From Aquiflexum sp041751335 (lineage in GTDB: Bacteria > Bacteroidota > Bacteroidia > Cytophagales > Cyclobacteriaceae), in contig NZ_JBGSXS010000231.1 in the NCBI RefSeq assembly GCF_041751335.1, positions 1 to 64,000 on the forward strand: a stretch of DNA of 64,000 bases. Reading direction: 5' to 3'. Positions within the stretch are counted from its first letter, which is position 1. Each line of letters starts with the position of its first letter. The translations under genes and the position numbers were made by a program. The notes under the pieces are model-generated. The model ran no database searches, was not told where the DNA came from, and worked only from the letters and a program-made list of their open reading frames with translations. Shown piece after piece: positions 7,710-15,723 of the stretch.

Positions 7710-8744
7710 TTGGAATCAATCATATTTTCAAATTCCGTTGCCGAGGATCTCAGAAGCTATTTGGCAAACCACAGTTTTTCCAAATTGGGAATTATTACAG
7801 ATACCAATACTGAAAAACATTGTCTTCCGGTCATTAAAGATCATTTACCTCATGCGTACTGTCAGTTTTCATTTCCTGTAGGAGAAACCCACAAAAATCT
7901 GGAGACATGTGCTGCTATCTGGAAATGGATGACTGATGAAGCCTTCGACCGACAAGCATTGATCATCAATCTTGGTGGTGGTGTCACAGGGGATATGGGC
8001 GGTTTTTGTGCTGCAACTTATAAACGGGGTGTCCGATTCATTAATATTCCCACCACTTTACTTTCTCAGGTAGATGCCAGTGTAGGGGGTAAGTTGGGAG
8101 TGGATTTCAACGGGTTCAAAAACCATATTGGGGTTTTTGCAGAACCTGAAGCCGTGATGATTTCTGAAGTGTTTTTAAAGACCCTTCCCAAAGAGGAATT
8201 AAGGTCGGGTTATGCAGAAGTGATCAAGCATGGTTTGATTCAGAATGCCAATTATTTTGGGTGTCTCAAAACAGAAGGTTGGGAAAAACAAAATTGGAGA
8301 GAGATCATTGAGAAATCAGTGAGTATCAAAAAAGAAGTTGTCCAAAAGGATCCCAAAGAATCCGGATTAAGAAAAATCCTGAACTTTGGCCATACCATCG
8401 GGCATGCTTTTGAATCATATTATTTGGATTCGGACAGGCATTTGTTGCATGGAGAAGCCATTGCCATCGGGATGATCTGTGAATCCTATCTTTCTGTCAA
8501 AAAATCAGGTTTGTCAAAATCTGAAATGGAATTGATAAATAATATGTTATTGGATGTATTTGGAAAATTTGATTTTCTTGTAGAGAATATTCCCGCAATA
8601 GTCGCCCTTTGCAGTCAGGACAAAAAGAATGAAGGCAAAACCCTCAATTTATCCTTATTGACCCAAATAGGAAAATGTGAATATAACTTCAGTGCGACCA
8701 TGGAAGAGATTGTGGAATCTGTCGAATTTTACAAGAGCCTTTAA
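7710..8744 (+). CDS. aroB: 3-dehydroquinate synthase
   Basis: Second shikimate-pathway enzyme, converting DAHP to 3-dehydroquinate with NAD and a metal ion. The NAD-binding stretch NLGGGVTGDMGGF, the conserved PTTLLSQVDASVGGK and the metal ligands in ILNFGHTIGHAFE and LLHGEAIAIG are all present. At 344 residues it is a little shorter than the E. coli enzyme. No ATG lies at the N-terminus; the TTG at 7710 (MESIIFSNSVAEDLRSYL) gives the expected start and fits the promoter box at 7682. It is followed after 60 bp by aroA in the same direction, so the two probably share a transcript. Confidence 0.94.
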   Translation: MESIIFSNSVAEDLRSYLANHSFSKLGIITDTNTEKHCLPVIKDHLPHAYCQFSFPVGETHKNLETCAAIWKWMTDEAFDRQALIINLGGGVTGDMGGFCAATYKRGVRFINIPTTLLSQVDASVGGKLGVDFNGFKNHIGVFAEPEAVMISEVFLKTLPKEELRSGYAEVIKHGLIQNANYFGCLKTEGWEKQNWREIIEKSVSIKKEVVQKDPKESGLRKILNFGHTIGHAFESYYLDSDRHLLHGEAIAIGMICESYLSVKKSGLSKSEMELINNMLLDVFGKFDFLVENIPAIVALCSQDKKNEGKTLNLSLLTQIGKCEYNFSATMEEIVESVEFYKSL

Positions 8745-8804
8745 GTGAAAGCACCCCGAATTTCAAAAATTGATTTCACCCATTCAGCATAAATATCAAA
8801 CCTA

Positions 8805-10013
8805 ATGACTGCCCAATATTTACAACAGATTGCCTCTTTTAAAGCAACAAAGATTCCATTGCCTTCCTCTAAAAGTGAAAGCAACAGGGTTTTGATCATT
8901 GATGCCTTGACAGAAGGTGCAAATACCATCAGCAATCTGGCAGAGGCAAGGGATACCCAGACGATGATCAGGCTATTAAACCAGAATCCCGCGATTTTTG
9001 ATGTATTAGATGCCGGGACAACCATGCGATTTTTAACAGCTTATGCAGCAGTGACCAATCAACACAAAGTCATGACAGGTACACCGAGAATGTGCGAAAG
9101 ACCCATAGGTATATTGGTTGATGCACTCAGACATATTGGTGCAGAAATCTTCTACATGAACAAGGAAGGATTTCCTCCATTGGCAATCCACGGTATGGAA
9201 GCGCAATCGAATGACCAAGTGTCCGTCAGAGGAGATGTCAGCAGTCAATATATTTCAGCCATTTTGATGATTGCACCACTGCTTCCCAAAGGACTTGAGA
9301 TCAAATTGGAAGGTAAAGTCGGGTCGAGAACTTACATAGAGATGACCCTTCAGTTGATGAAACAATTTGGAGTCGACTACACTTGGGAAGAAGATATAAT
9401 TAAAATTGCGCCTCAGGCTTATCAGCCCACTGCCTTTGCGGTAGAAAGTGATTGGTCAGGGGCTAGCTATTGGTTCAGCTTGTTGGCATGTGCTGAAGAA
9501 GGGGAGTTGTTTTTGGAAGGATTGAAAAAAAACAGTCTGCAGGGAGATTCAGCCATTGTTGATATTATGGATAAAATTGGGGTTAAAAGTGAATTTCAAG
9601 AAGGTGGTGTAAAATTGACCAAGCAAAAATTAAAAGGCCTTGCTTTATGGGATTTTACACATTGCCCTGACTTGGCCCAGACTGTCGCGGTGACCTGTGC
9701 CATTGTAGGGCAGAAAGCAACATTCACAGGCCTTGAAAGTCTGAGGATCAAAGAAACTGACAGAATTTTTGCCCTTCAGCAAGAATTGGCAAAATTCAAT
9801 GCGCAATTAGTGGAGGGAGAAAATGGTGTCTTTACCTTGGTTCCATCGGTCCAAATGCCCCATGAAGTCCGGATCCATACTTATGATGACCATAGAATGG
9901 CGATGGCATTTATGCCCCTTATGACCAAGACCCATGTCTTCATCGAAGACCCCGAAGTAGTCAATAAATCTTATCCGAGTTTTTGGAAACATGTTGCTTT
10001 GATTAAGACGTGA
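8805..10013 (+). CDS. aroA: EPSP synthase (3-phosphoshikimate 1-carboxyvinyltransferase)
   Basis: Sixth shikimate-pathway enzyme, joining PEP to shikimate 3-phosphate. The family signatures are in place: LPSSKSESNRVLI at residue 19 onward, DAGTTMRFLTAY, GDVSSQYISA, IKETDRI and the C-terminal DDHRMAMAF followed by VNKSYPSFW. The 402-residue length is short for the family (about 427) but both inside-out barrel domains seem complete. The N-terminal binding loop has a serine-rich SKSESNR form, common in Bacteroidota proteins. It lies 60 bp after aroB. Genes for aroK, aroC, aroE and aroQ are not in this window. Confidence 0.93.
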   Translation: MTAQYLQQIASFKATKIPLPSSKSESNRVLIIDALTEGANTISNLAEARDTQTMIRLLNQNPAIFDVLDAGTTMRFLTAYAAVTNQHKVMTGTPRMCERPIGILVDALRHIGAEIFYMNKEGFPPLAIHGMEAQSNDQVSVRGDVSSQYISAILMIAPLLPKGLEIKLEGKVGSRTYIEMTLQLMKQFGVDYTWEEDIIKIAPQAYQPTAFAVESDWSGASYWFSLLACAEEGELFLEGLKKNSLQGDSAIVDIMDKIGVKSEFQEGGVKLTKQKLKGLALWDFTHCPDLAQTVAVTCAIVGQKATFTGLESLRIKETDRIFALQQELAKFNAQLVEGENGVFTLVPSVQMPHEVRIHTYDDHRMAMAFMPLMTKTHVFIEDPEVVNKSYPSFWKHVALIKT

Positions 10014-10046
10014 GACGTGAGATATTAGACATGAGACAGGGTGCGT

Positions 10047-10083
10047 AACCTTTGAGGTCTTATTTTTGACCTCGAAGGTTTTG
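10047..10083 (+). terminator. Hairpin after aroA (AACCTTCGAGGTC element)
   Basis: A 13-bp stem, AACCTTTGAGGTC (10047-10059) with GACCTCGAAGGTT (10068-10080), contains one G-T pair and is followed by TTT. The same element occurs three times at 22073-22227. It can serve as the terminator of aroB-aroA, but as a dispersed repeat it may simply be a mobile hairpin that settled there. Confidence 0.55.
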
Positions 10084-10273
10084 GCTGAGGGGAAGGGGGA
10101 GATGCAAGAGCGGAAAGGATGAAGGAGAAAGGATGATGGAAAAAGGCTTGCCCCGAGTATTGGAGAGCCAAGAATCTAGAGCCAAGATACGAGAATCAAG
10201 AGACAAGAACCAAGAAAAAAAGAGTCAAGAAGTAAGTCAGGAGTAAACGAAAGTATAAAAGCAATTTATGTCG

Positions 10274-10301
10274 TTGGTTTCGGCAGTTTATTTTATCTTT
10301 A
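10274..10301 (+). promoter_or_regulatory. Promoter of VapBC-like pair (and perhaps pheA)
   Basis: TTG at 10274-10276, a 17-bp spacer and TATCTTTA at 10294-10301, one mismatch from TAnnTTTG. The predicted RNA start is about 20 bases before the antitoxin ATG at 10327. There is no other promoter-like site before pheA. Confidence 0.45.
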
Positions 10302-10326
10302 AAAAATCAATTCCGTACATTTAAAT

Positions 10327-10566
10327 ATGAGTGTATCATTAGAAAAAAATTTAGACCAATTGAAGGAAATCATCAATCAACTGAAACCAGATGAATTGGT
10401 AGAGGTCAAAGCCCTTCTCGATGAAAAAACTTTGAAAAAGGATCAGAGAAAAAGGGAAAGCGAAATTTTAAAGGAACTTCTACTAAATGGTCCGGTCCTA
10501 TCTAAAGAAGAGTTGAATAAAGTATCGAAAGCAAGAGATTTAATCAACAAATGGAGAGCAGAATAA
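10327..10566 (+). CDS. Probable antitoxin of a VapBC-like pair
   Basis: A 79-residue, highly charged helical protein with no recognised DNA-binding fold (no clear AbrB or ribbon-helix-helix motif). Its role is inferred from position: its 3' end overlaps the PIN-domain gene by 16 bases, the usual layout of antitoxin-toxin operons, and the C-terminal half (KARDLINKWRAE) resembles the toxin-binding tails of such antitoxins. It would neutralise the neighbouring ribonuclease and possibly regulate the operon. Confidence 0.65.
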   Translation: MSVSLEKNLDQLKEIINQLKPDELVEVKALLDEKTLKKDQRKRESEILKELLLNGPVLSKEELNKVSKARDLINKWRAE

Positions 10567-10943
10567 TTTGCTTGGATACTTCTATACTTTTTGATTATTT
10601 CAGGAAGAAAAAAAAGGAAAATTCATTTTTCTTGGAATTGATGGTCACCTATGATTTTTTTGAAATTACTTCTATTACAGCATTTGAAATAAAGTATGGG
10701 ATCAATCCAATCCAGTTTGAGTTTTGGAATTCTTTACTGAGTGAAGTTAAAGTTTTATCTTTTGATAATGAAGCTGCGGACATAGCTGTCAGAATACACC
10801 AAGAATTAAAAAAAATCAACAAGCAGATTGCCTTACCCGACTTGTTTATTGCTTCAATAGCAATAAGATATAAAAGACCTCTGGCAACTTTAAACCGTAA
10901 ACTTTTTGAGCGAATTCAGGATGTTAAACTAATTCTCCCTTAA
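10551..10943 (+). CDS. PIN-domain ribonuclease toxin, VapC-like
   Basis: A 130-residue PIN domain, the size of VapC toxins that cut RNA in the cytoplasm. The acidic metal-binding residues are Asp9 in CLDTSILFDYF, Glu46 in AFEIKYG and Asp97 in LPDLFIA; the fourth position carries Asn115 in ATLNRKLF, a frequent substitution in VapC proteins. It overlaps the antitoxin gene by 16 bases. The pheA gene starts only 13 bp after its stop codon, so this toxin-antitoxin pair stands at the head of the pheA-aminotransferase-tyrA string. Target RNA cannot be deduced. Confidence 0.85.
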   Translation: MESRIICLDTSILFDYFRKKKKENSFFLELMVTYDFFEITSITAFEIKYGINPIQFEFWNSLLSEVKVLSFDNEAADIAVRIHQELKKINKQIALPDLFIASIAIRYKRPLATLNRKLFERIQDVKLILP

Positions 10944-10956
10944 AATATCTGACCCT

Positions 10957-11772
10957 ATGAAAATCGCAATTCAAGGAATTCCAGGATCTTTTCACCATCA
11001 GGTAGCACTCAATGTTTTTGGAGCAGATGCAGAGATCTTGGGATTCAGGATATTTGAGGAGGTTGCCAAAAGTGTCAGTAAAGGGGAGGCGGATTTTGGG
11101 GTTTTGGCTATTGAAAATTCGATTGCAGGTGCCATCCTTCCAAATTATGAATTGATAGATCGATATAATCTTCTGATCAATGATGAATATTATTTACCCA
11201 TATCCCACAATTTAATGGGCTTACCTGGTCAACAGGTTGATGACCTTTTAGAAGTCAGGTCACATCCCATGGCCTTACTGCAATGCAAAAAGTTTTTCGA
11301 AAACCATCCTGCCATCCAATTGATTGATGATGTTGATACCGCTTCTGTCGCCAAAAGGATTTCAGAAGAAAAGCTTTTGGATATTGGTGCCATTGCCAGT
11401 AAAACTGCGGCCCAAACATATGGGTTGAAAATATTGGCCGAAGACATTCAGACGGTCAAATATAATTTTACCCGATTTATCATTCTTCAAAAAGATGTGG
11501 TGGATTTGGATTTTGTACCCAACAAGGCATCTATCAAAGTTACTGTGAAAAATGCCAAAGGGATCTTGGCCAAATTGCTTACTAGGATGAGTGATTTCGG
11601 TTTAGACCTTAGTAAAATCCAATCCATACCTGTAATCGAAAAACCTTGGGAATATGCATTTTTTATGGATATACAATTTGATGATTATGATGCTTTTCAA
11701 AAGGCCATTCAAGAAATAAATAATAATTTTGGGGAAGTTAAAATCTTCGGGGAATACCTAAACAGGAAATAA
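10957..11772 (+). CDS. pheA: Prephenate dehydratase
   Basis: Converts prephenate to phenylpyruvate for phenylalanine synthesis. The catalytic domain covers about residues 1-180, with the conserved GVLAIENSIAG stretch and NFTRFIIL, which carries the Thr-Arg-Phe motif of the active site. A C-terminal ACT domain (about 188-270, KASIKVTVKNAKGILAKLL) is expected to bind phenylalanine for feedback inhibition; the usual ESRP motif reads EKPWEY here. There is no chorismate mutase domain, consistent with that activity being fused to DAHP synthase upstream. Its stop codon overlaps the next start as TAATG. Confidence 0.93.
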   Translation: MKIAIQGIPGSFHHQVALNVFGADAEILGFRIFEEVAKSVSKGEADFGVLAIENSIAGAILPNYELIDRYNLLINDEYYLPISHNLMGLPGQQVDDLLEVRSHPMALLQCKKFFENHPAIQLIDDVDTASVAKRISEEKLLDIGAIASKTAAQTYGLKILAEDIQTVKYNFTRFIILQKDVVDLDFVPNKASIKVTVKNAKGILAKLLTRMSDFGLDLSKIQSIPVIEKPWEYAFFMDIQFDDYDAFQKAIQEINNNFGEVKIFGEYLNRK

Positions 11773-12914
11773 TGATGTCTTTTTCAAAAAGAGTTGCTCA
11801 GGTTGAGGAATACTATTTTTCAAAGAAACTCAAAGAAGTTAATCAATTGATTTCTGAAGGAAAGCCCATCATTAATATGGGGATCGGTAGTCCTGATCTA
11901 CCTCCGCATCCATCAATAGTGGAGGCATTGTACAAATCTGCGTCTCTCTCTAAATCCCACGGCTACCAAAATTATCAAGGTATTCCTGCATTGAGGAAGT
12001 CCTTTGCGGATTTTTATTCAAGGTTTTATCAGGTGTCATTGCTACCCCAAGAGGAAATCCTACCACTTATGGGTTCTAAGGAAGGCATTATGCATATCTC
12101 GATGACTTTTCTGAATGAAGGGGATGAAGTCTTGATTCCTGATCCCGGGTACCCCACTTATACATCAGTGACAAAATTATTGGGAGCCTCATCCCTATTT
12201 TATTCCCTGAAGGCTGAAAACAATTGGCATCCTGAATTTAATGAATTGGAAAAATTGGATCTCAGTAAAGTGAAAATCATGTGGACCAACTATCCACATA
12301 TGCCTACCGGAGCCAAGGCAGACCTGGATTTATTTCAGAAACTGATAGACTTTGGTAAAAAACATGACATCATTATTGCCCATGATAACCCGTACAGTTT
12401 TATCCTTGAGGACAATCCAAAAAGTATCTTTCAGATTGAGGGAGCTAAAGATATCGCATTGGAGCTTAACTCCCTGAGCAAAACTTCCAATATGGCAGGT
12501 TGGCGGGTAGGGATGCTTTCGGGAAAGCCCGAATGGATTCAGGCTATCACAAAAGTGAAAAGCAATATGGATTCTGGCATGTTTTTGGGGATACAGCAAG
12601 GGGCTATTGCTGCATTGGGATTGGGAGAAGATTGGTATAAGCAATTGAACCAGATTTATTCAAAACGTAGGAAACTCGTTTGGGAATTGGTTGAAAAATT
12701 GGGGATGAGCTGTGAGAAAAATACGTCAGGGATGTTTGTTTGGGCCAAACTGCCGGATGGCCAAAATTCGGTCCAATTTGTAGACAGCTTGCTTTATACC
12801 TATCATATTTTTGTTACTCCGGGCCAGGTGTTTGGAAAGGAAGGTGAGGGGTATGTGAGATTTTCGCTTTGCGTCAATGAAACCGCCATCCAAGAAGCCA
12901 TTAGAAGAATTTAA
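11772..12914 (+). CDS. Class I/II PLP-dependent aminotransferase (aromatic)
   Basis: Fold-type I aminotransferase of 380 residues. The pyridoxal phosphate lysine is Lys237 in SLSKTSNMAGWR, with Asp205 and Tyr208 in AHDNPYS contacting the cofactor and an arginine (about 353, in YVRFSLC) for the substrate carboxylate. Its place between pheA and tyrA with one-base overlap points to transamination of phenylpyruvate and 4-hydroxyphenylpyruvate, or of prephenate. The sequence also resembles LL-diaminopimelate aminotransferases, so substrate rests on context. The start may be either of two adjacent ATGs (11772 or 11775). Confidence 0.88.
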   Translation: MMSFSKRVAQVEEYYFSKKLKEVNQLISEGKPIINMGIGSPDLPPHPSIVEALYKSASLSKSHGYQNYQGIPALRKSFADFYSRFYQVSLLPQEEILPLMGSKEGIMHISMTFLNEGDEVLIPDPGYPTYTSVTKLLGASSLFYSLKAENNWHPEFNELEKLDLSKVKIMWTNYPHMPTGAKADLDLFQKLIDFGKKHDIIIAHDNPYSFILEDNPKSIFQIEGAKDIALELNSLSKTSNMAGWRVGMLSGKPEWIQAITKVKSNMDSGMFLGIQQGAIAALGLGEDWYKQLNQIYSKRRKLVWELVEKLGMSCEKNTSGMFVWAKLPDGQNSVQFVDSLLYTYHIFVTPGQVFGKEGEGYVRFSLCVNETAIQEAIRRI

Positions 12915-12944
12915 TCATCTAACCATACAATTATTTTTGTTAAA

Positions 12945-13793
12945 ATGAAAAAAATACACATCATAGGGCTTGGTCTTTTAGGAGGTTCATTAGCCTTGGC
13001 ACTCAAAAAAGTTAAACCTGAAATTAAATTCACAGGATTCGATTCCAACTTAATAAATCAGGAAGACGCCATTTCCTTGGGAATCATTGACGAAGCAAAA
13101 CAGAAAGCTGACATGGATACTGATGTCATAGTTTTGGCCACACCTGCAAATACCTTATCTGATCTTCTTGTCAAAACCTTAGATCATATTGGTCCAAACA
13201 CCTTGGTGATTGATTTTGGTTCTACCAAAGAAGCCCTTTGTCTTTCAGTAGCAGATCATCCCAAGAGAGAGCAATATTTGGCCGGTCACCCCATTGCAGG
13301 AACGGAATATTCCGGACCAAAAGCGGCTAAGGAAGACCTTTTGGACAAAAAAGTATTCATCATTTGTGAGATGGAAAAAACCAATATTCATCTCAAAGGA
13401 ATGGCCTACGAGATTTTTGAAGCGCTCAATATGAAATTGCGGTTCATGGATACGGAAGAACATGACAGACATTTGGCATTCGTATCCCATTTGTCCCACA
13501 TTTCTTCTTTTATGTTGGGCAAGACTGTTATGGATAAAATGGAAGACGAAAAAAACATTTTCGATATGGCAGGTTCTGGCTTTGCTTCTACTGTGCGATT
13601 GGCTAAGAGTTCACCGGCAATGTGGGCACCGATTATGGAAGAAAACAAAAAAAATATTCTAGATGCCATGAGTCTTTACATCTCAAATCTTTCCAAATTC
13701 CGTGATAAAATCCTTGCGGATGACTATGATGGACTCGCCAATGATATGGGTAAAGTGAATAAGATCAGGGATATTTTGGACTTAGGTCAGTAG
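12945..13793 (+). CDS. tyrA: Prephenate dehydrogenase
   Basis: NAD(P)-dependent oxidative decarboxylation of prephenate to 4-hydroxyphenylpyruvate, the tyrosine branch. The N-terminal Rossmann motif is IIGLGLLGGSLALAL; the prephenate-binding HPIAGTEYSGP and the later HDRHLAFVSHLSHI match the family. At 282 residues there is no extra ACT or chorismate mutase domain. It follows the aminotransferase after 30 bp and ends the string; the downstream 270 bp is an array of CAGTCGCAGT-type words. Confidence 0.93.
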   Translation: MKKIHIIGLGLLGGSLALALKKVKPEIKFTGFDSNLINQEDAISLGIIDEAKQKADMDTDVIVLATPANTLSDLLVKTLDHIGPNTLVIDFGSTKEALCLSVADHPKREQYLAGHPIAGTEYSGPKAAKEDLLDKKVFIICEMEKTNIHLKGMAYEIFEALNMKLRFMDTEEHDRHLAFVSHLSHISSFMLGKTVMDKMEDEKNIFDMAGSGFASTVRLAKSSPAMWAPIMEENKKNILDAMSLYISNLSKFRDKILADDYDGLANDMGKVNKIRDILDLGQ

Positions 13794-14060
13794 GCAGTCT
13801 CAGTAGGCAGTGAGCAGTCGCAGTTCGCAGTCGCAGTTTTCAGTTAACAGTAGGTCTCAGTTAGCTGATTAACTTCATTGTCTGCGATTTAAAACCGCAA
13901 ACTGAACACTGAGTACTGTTAACTATATTCATTGATACCCGCCTGACTGGCAAATGCAGATTAGATATTTAGATATTCGTTTATAATACGATAATTTTAA
14001 TTTCATCTATTGGCAGAATTCAGTATATTCAAATTGCTAATTATATTATAAGTATCAATA
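13794..14060. repeat. CAGT-rich degenerate word array
   Basis: From the tyrA stop to about 13925 the sequence is built of imperfect CAGTAGGCAGT, CAGTCGCAGTT and ACTG words on both strands, which can form many alternative hairpins. The rest is A+T rich and must hold the promoter of the ParDE-like pair. The same words occur at 350-395. Confidence 0.55.
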
Positions 14061-14288
14061 GTGGAAAGTATAAAAGAAAAAATAATTACTATCATCGAAC
14101 AGACCCATGATGATGATCTGTTAGGTAGGATTTTTGAATTTCTCGAAAATGAAATTCAAGAAGAAAACGCCGTCTTTTCAGACAAGCAAATGGAATCTAT
14201 ATTGAAGGCAAAAGATCAGTTTGAAAAAGGCAAAGTTAAGACCCAGAAAGAAATTGATATAAAGTTTGAAGAATGGATGAGAAAGTAG
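14061..14288 (+). CDS. Probable antitoxin of a ParDE-like pair
   Basis: A 75-residue acidic helical protein starting with GTG at 14061 (MESIKEKIITIIEQ). No DNA-binding motif is obvious. It is assigned as an antitoxin because it overlaps by 16 bases a RelE/ParE-type toxin gene and has the usual size and charge. The tail EIDIKFEEWMRK is of the kind that wraps around ParE toxins. Confidence 0.65.
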   Translation: MESIKEKIITIIEQTHDDDLLGRIFEFLENEIQEENAVFSDKQMESILKAKDQFEKGKVKTQKEIDIKFEEWMRK

Positions 14289-14572
14289 TCTGGACTGATG
14301 AGGCAGACGAACAGCTTTTTAATGTCTTGGATTATTGGAAAAATAGAACCCAAAGCTACTCTTACCCCATCAAAATCAAGAAAGAATTAGATCAAAGGAT
14401 TCAAATTATCCTACAGAATCCATTGATTGGAAAAGAGTCAGAAATCCCAGGAGTCAGAAGCTTGAATTTTTTGAAATACTTTAAAATAATATACGGAATC
14501 TATAAAGACCAATTAGTCATATTGAACTTTTGGGATATGAGACAAGACCCCGAAGAAAATCCGTTTCTGTAA
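14273..14572 (+). CDS. RelE/ParE superfamily toxin
   Basis: A 99-residue protein with the ParE pattern: N-terminal helix (DEADEQLFNVLDYW), a central PLIGKESEIPGVRSL segment, then the beta hairpin YFKIIYGIYKDQLVILNFWDMRQDPEENP. ParE toxins poison DNA gyrase and RelE toxins cut mRNA on the ribosome; the sequence fits ParE better because the RelE catalytic residues are not apparent. Start is inside the antitoxin gene (16-base overlap). Confidence 0.8.
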   Translation: MDEKVVWTDEADEQLFNVLDYWKNRTQSYSYPIKIKKELDQRIQIILQNPLIGKESEIPGVRSLNFLKYFKIIYGIYKDQLVILNFWDMRQDPEENPFL

Positions 14573-14622
14573 AAAATGGCCTTAGTTTTGAATCTGACGT
14601 TGAAGAATAAAAAACCAAAATT

Positions 14623-15333
14623 ATGAAAAAGCTACTATTCGCTTCCTTGTTTTTATTACTAGCTGTTACGGCCTTCTCACAGGAAAACATTCCCATGATC
14701 GAAGTGGAAGGTACAAGTGAAATCAGCATTATGCCAGATGAGGCAATCATACATCTTAGTTTGATTGAAAAATCCATGAAAGTGGCAGACGTTACAAATG
14801 CTTTGAACAAAAAAACAAAATCCATTGAGGATGCCCTCAAGAAAACCAAGGTGAAAGACTATGATTTCACAGTGGACAATTACTATGTCAGTGTCAATAG
14901 GGTTTATGCCAAAGGTACTTCCCGAGACAGTGGCTATGTGGCATCCCAAACCATAAAAGTCAGGGTAAGAAATATCGATCAGGACTTGGTCAAAATTACA
15001 GAAAGCCTTCACCAAACAGCCGATATGGGTTTCAATATACAATTCAATATCTCAGATAAGGTCCGCAAATCTTCAGAACAGAAATTACTTGAATTGGCCA
15101 TAGCAGATGCGAAATCCAAAGCCGATATTATTGCCAAATCACTGGGAATACAGAACATTCAGGTCTATAGAGTGAACTACACCTCGGATGGCAACAACTT
15201 TTACCCGGTGATGAGACAGTCGAAATCCATGATGGCAATGGATATGGCCGAATCCCGTCAAGAACCCACATTCAGTCCTGAAGAACAAAAGCTAAATGAT
15301 AAGGTATTGGTGTCATTTACCTTTAAGAAATAA
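14623..15333 (+). CDS. SIMPL (DUF541) domain envelope protein
   Basis: A 236-residue exported protein: residues 1-20 are a signal peptide (MKKLLFASLFLLLAVTAFSQ) and the rest is a SIMPL/DUF541 domain beginning MIEVEGTSEISIMPDEAII. The family, related to E. coli YggE, is periplasmic or outer-membrane associated and linked to oxidative-stress protection, but its biochemical role is not established. It is monocistronic, ending at a strong terminator (15494-15523). Confidence 0.85.
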   Translation: MKKLLFASLFLLLAVTAFSQENIPMIEVEGTSEISIMPDEAIIHLSLIEKSMKVADVTNALNKKTKSIEDALKKTKVKDYDFTVDNYYVSVNRVYAKGTSRDSGYVASQTIKVRVRNIDQDLVKITESLHQTADMGFNIQFNISDKVRKSSEQKLLELAIADAKSKADIIAKSLGIQNIQVYRVNYTSDGNNFYPVMRQSKSMMAMDMAESRQEPTFSPEEQKLNDKVLVSFTFKK

Positions 15334-15723
15334 ATTGATTAGTGTAGTGACTCCGGTTACCTATCTTAACTCTTTTAATCGGGATGCTTTTATGGTAGGG
15401 AAGTTGCATGTCCGAAGTTTGCACAAATCTTTTTTGACCAGATCTTGATTAGTTTAGGATCATTTCCGGACAGAATTCAGTTATTCAAAATAAAAACCAT
15501 CTCCGTTTTGGAGGTGGTTTTTTCATGTCTTTTTAGGTGAAATTTTTCATGATTTATCCGGCATTCCAGATAGGGAATAATTAGGCTTCATTTGAGCTGC
15601 TAAGGAATTGTGCAATAAATCAGTGTTTTATTGTAACAGTTATTGTAAGCAATCTTATTAGGTTTGTTAAAACCAACTTCATTTTTTGTCTATTGCCTTT
15701 TACTAAAATAATCTCCAAATACC
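15334..15723. other. Gene-free region with terminator
   Basis: Contains the terminator at 15494-15523 and about 200 bp of A+T-rich DNA leading to the baeRF gene. No other structure or coding region is seen. Confidence 0.6.
15494..15523 (+). terminator. Intrinsic terminator after SIMPL gene
   Basis: Stem CCATCTCC (15497-15504) with GGAGGTGG (15510-15517), five-base loop, and a run of six T. One G-T pair. Confidence 0.8.

Larger units (their letters stand above)
10014..10326. other. Gene-free region with hairpin and short-word arrays
   Basis: Right after aroA come GTGAGACGTGAGATATTAGACATGAGAC-type words, then the hairpin at 10047-10083 and CAAGAATC/AGAGCCAAGA words at about 10145-10225. A plausible promoter for the toxin-antitoxin pair is at 10274-10301. 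No coding region is supported. Confidence 0.65.

Noticed and set aside
10047..10083. Riboswitch upstream of the VapBC-like pair or pheA
   Set aside because: The structure is a simple dispersed hairpin repeat found in unrelated places, with no aptamer-like complexity.
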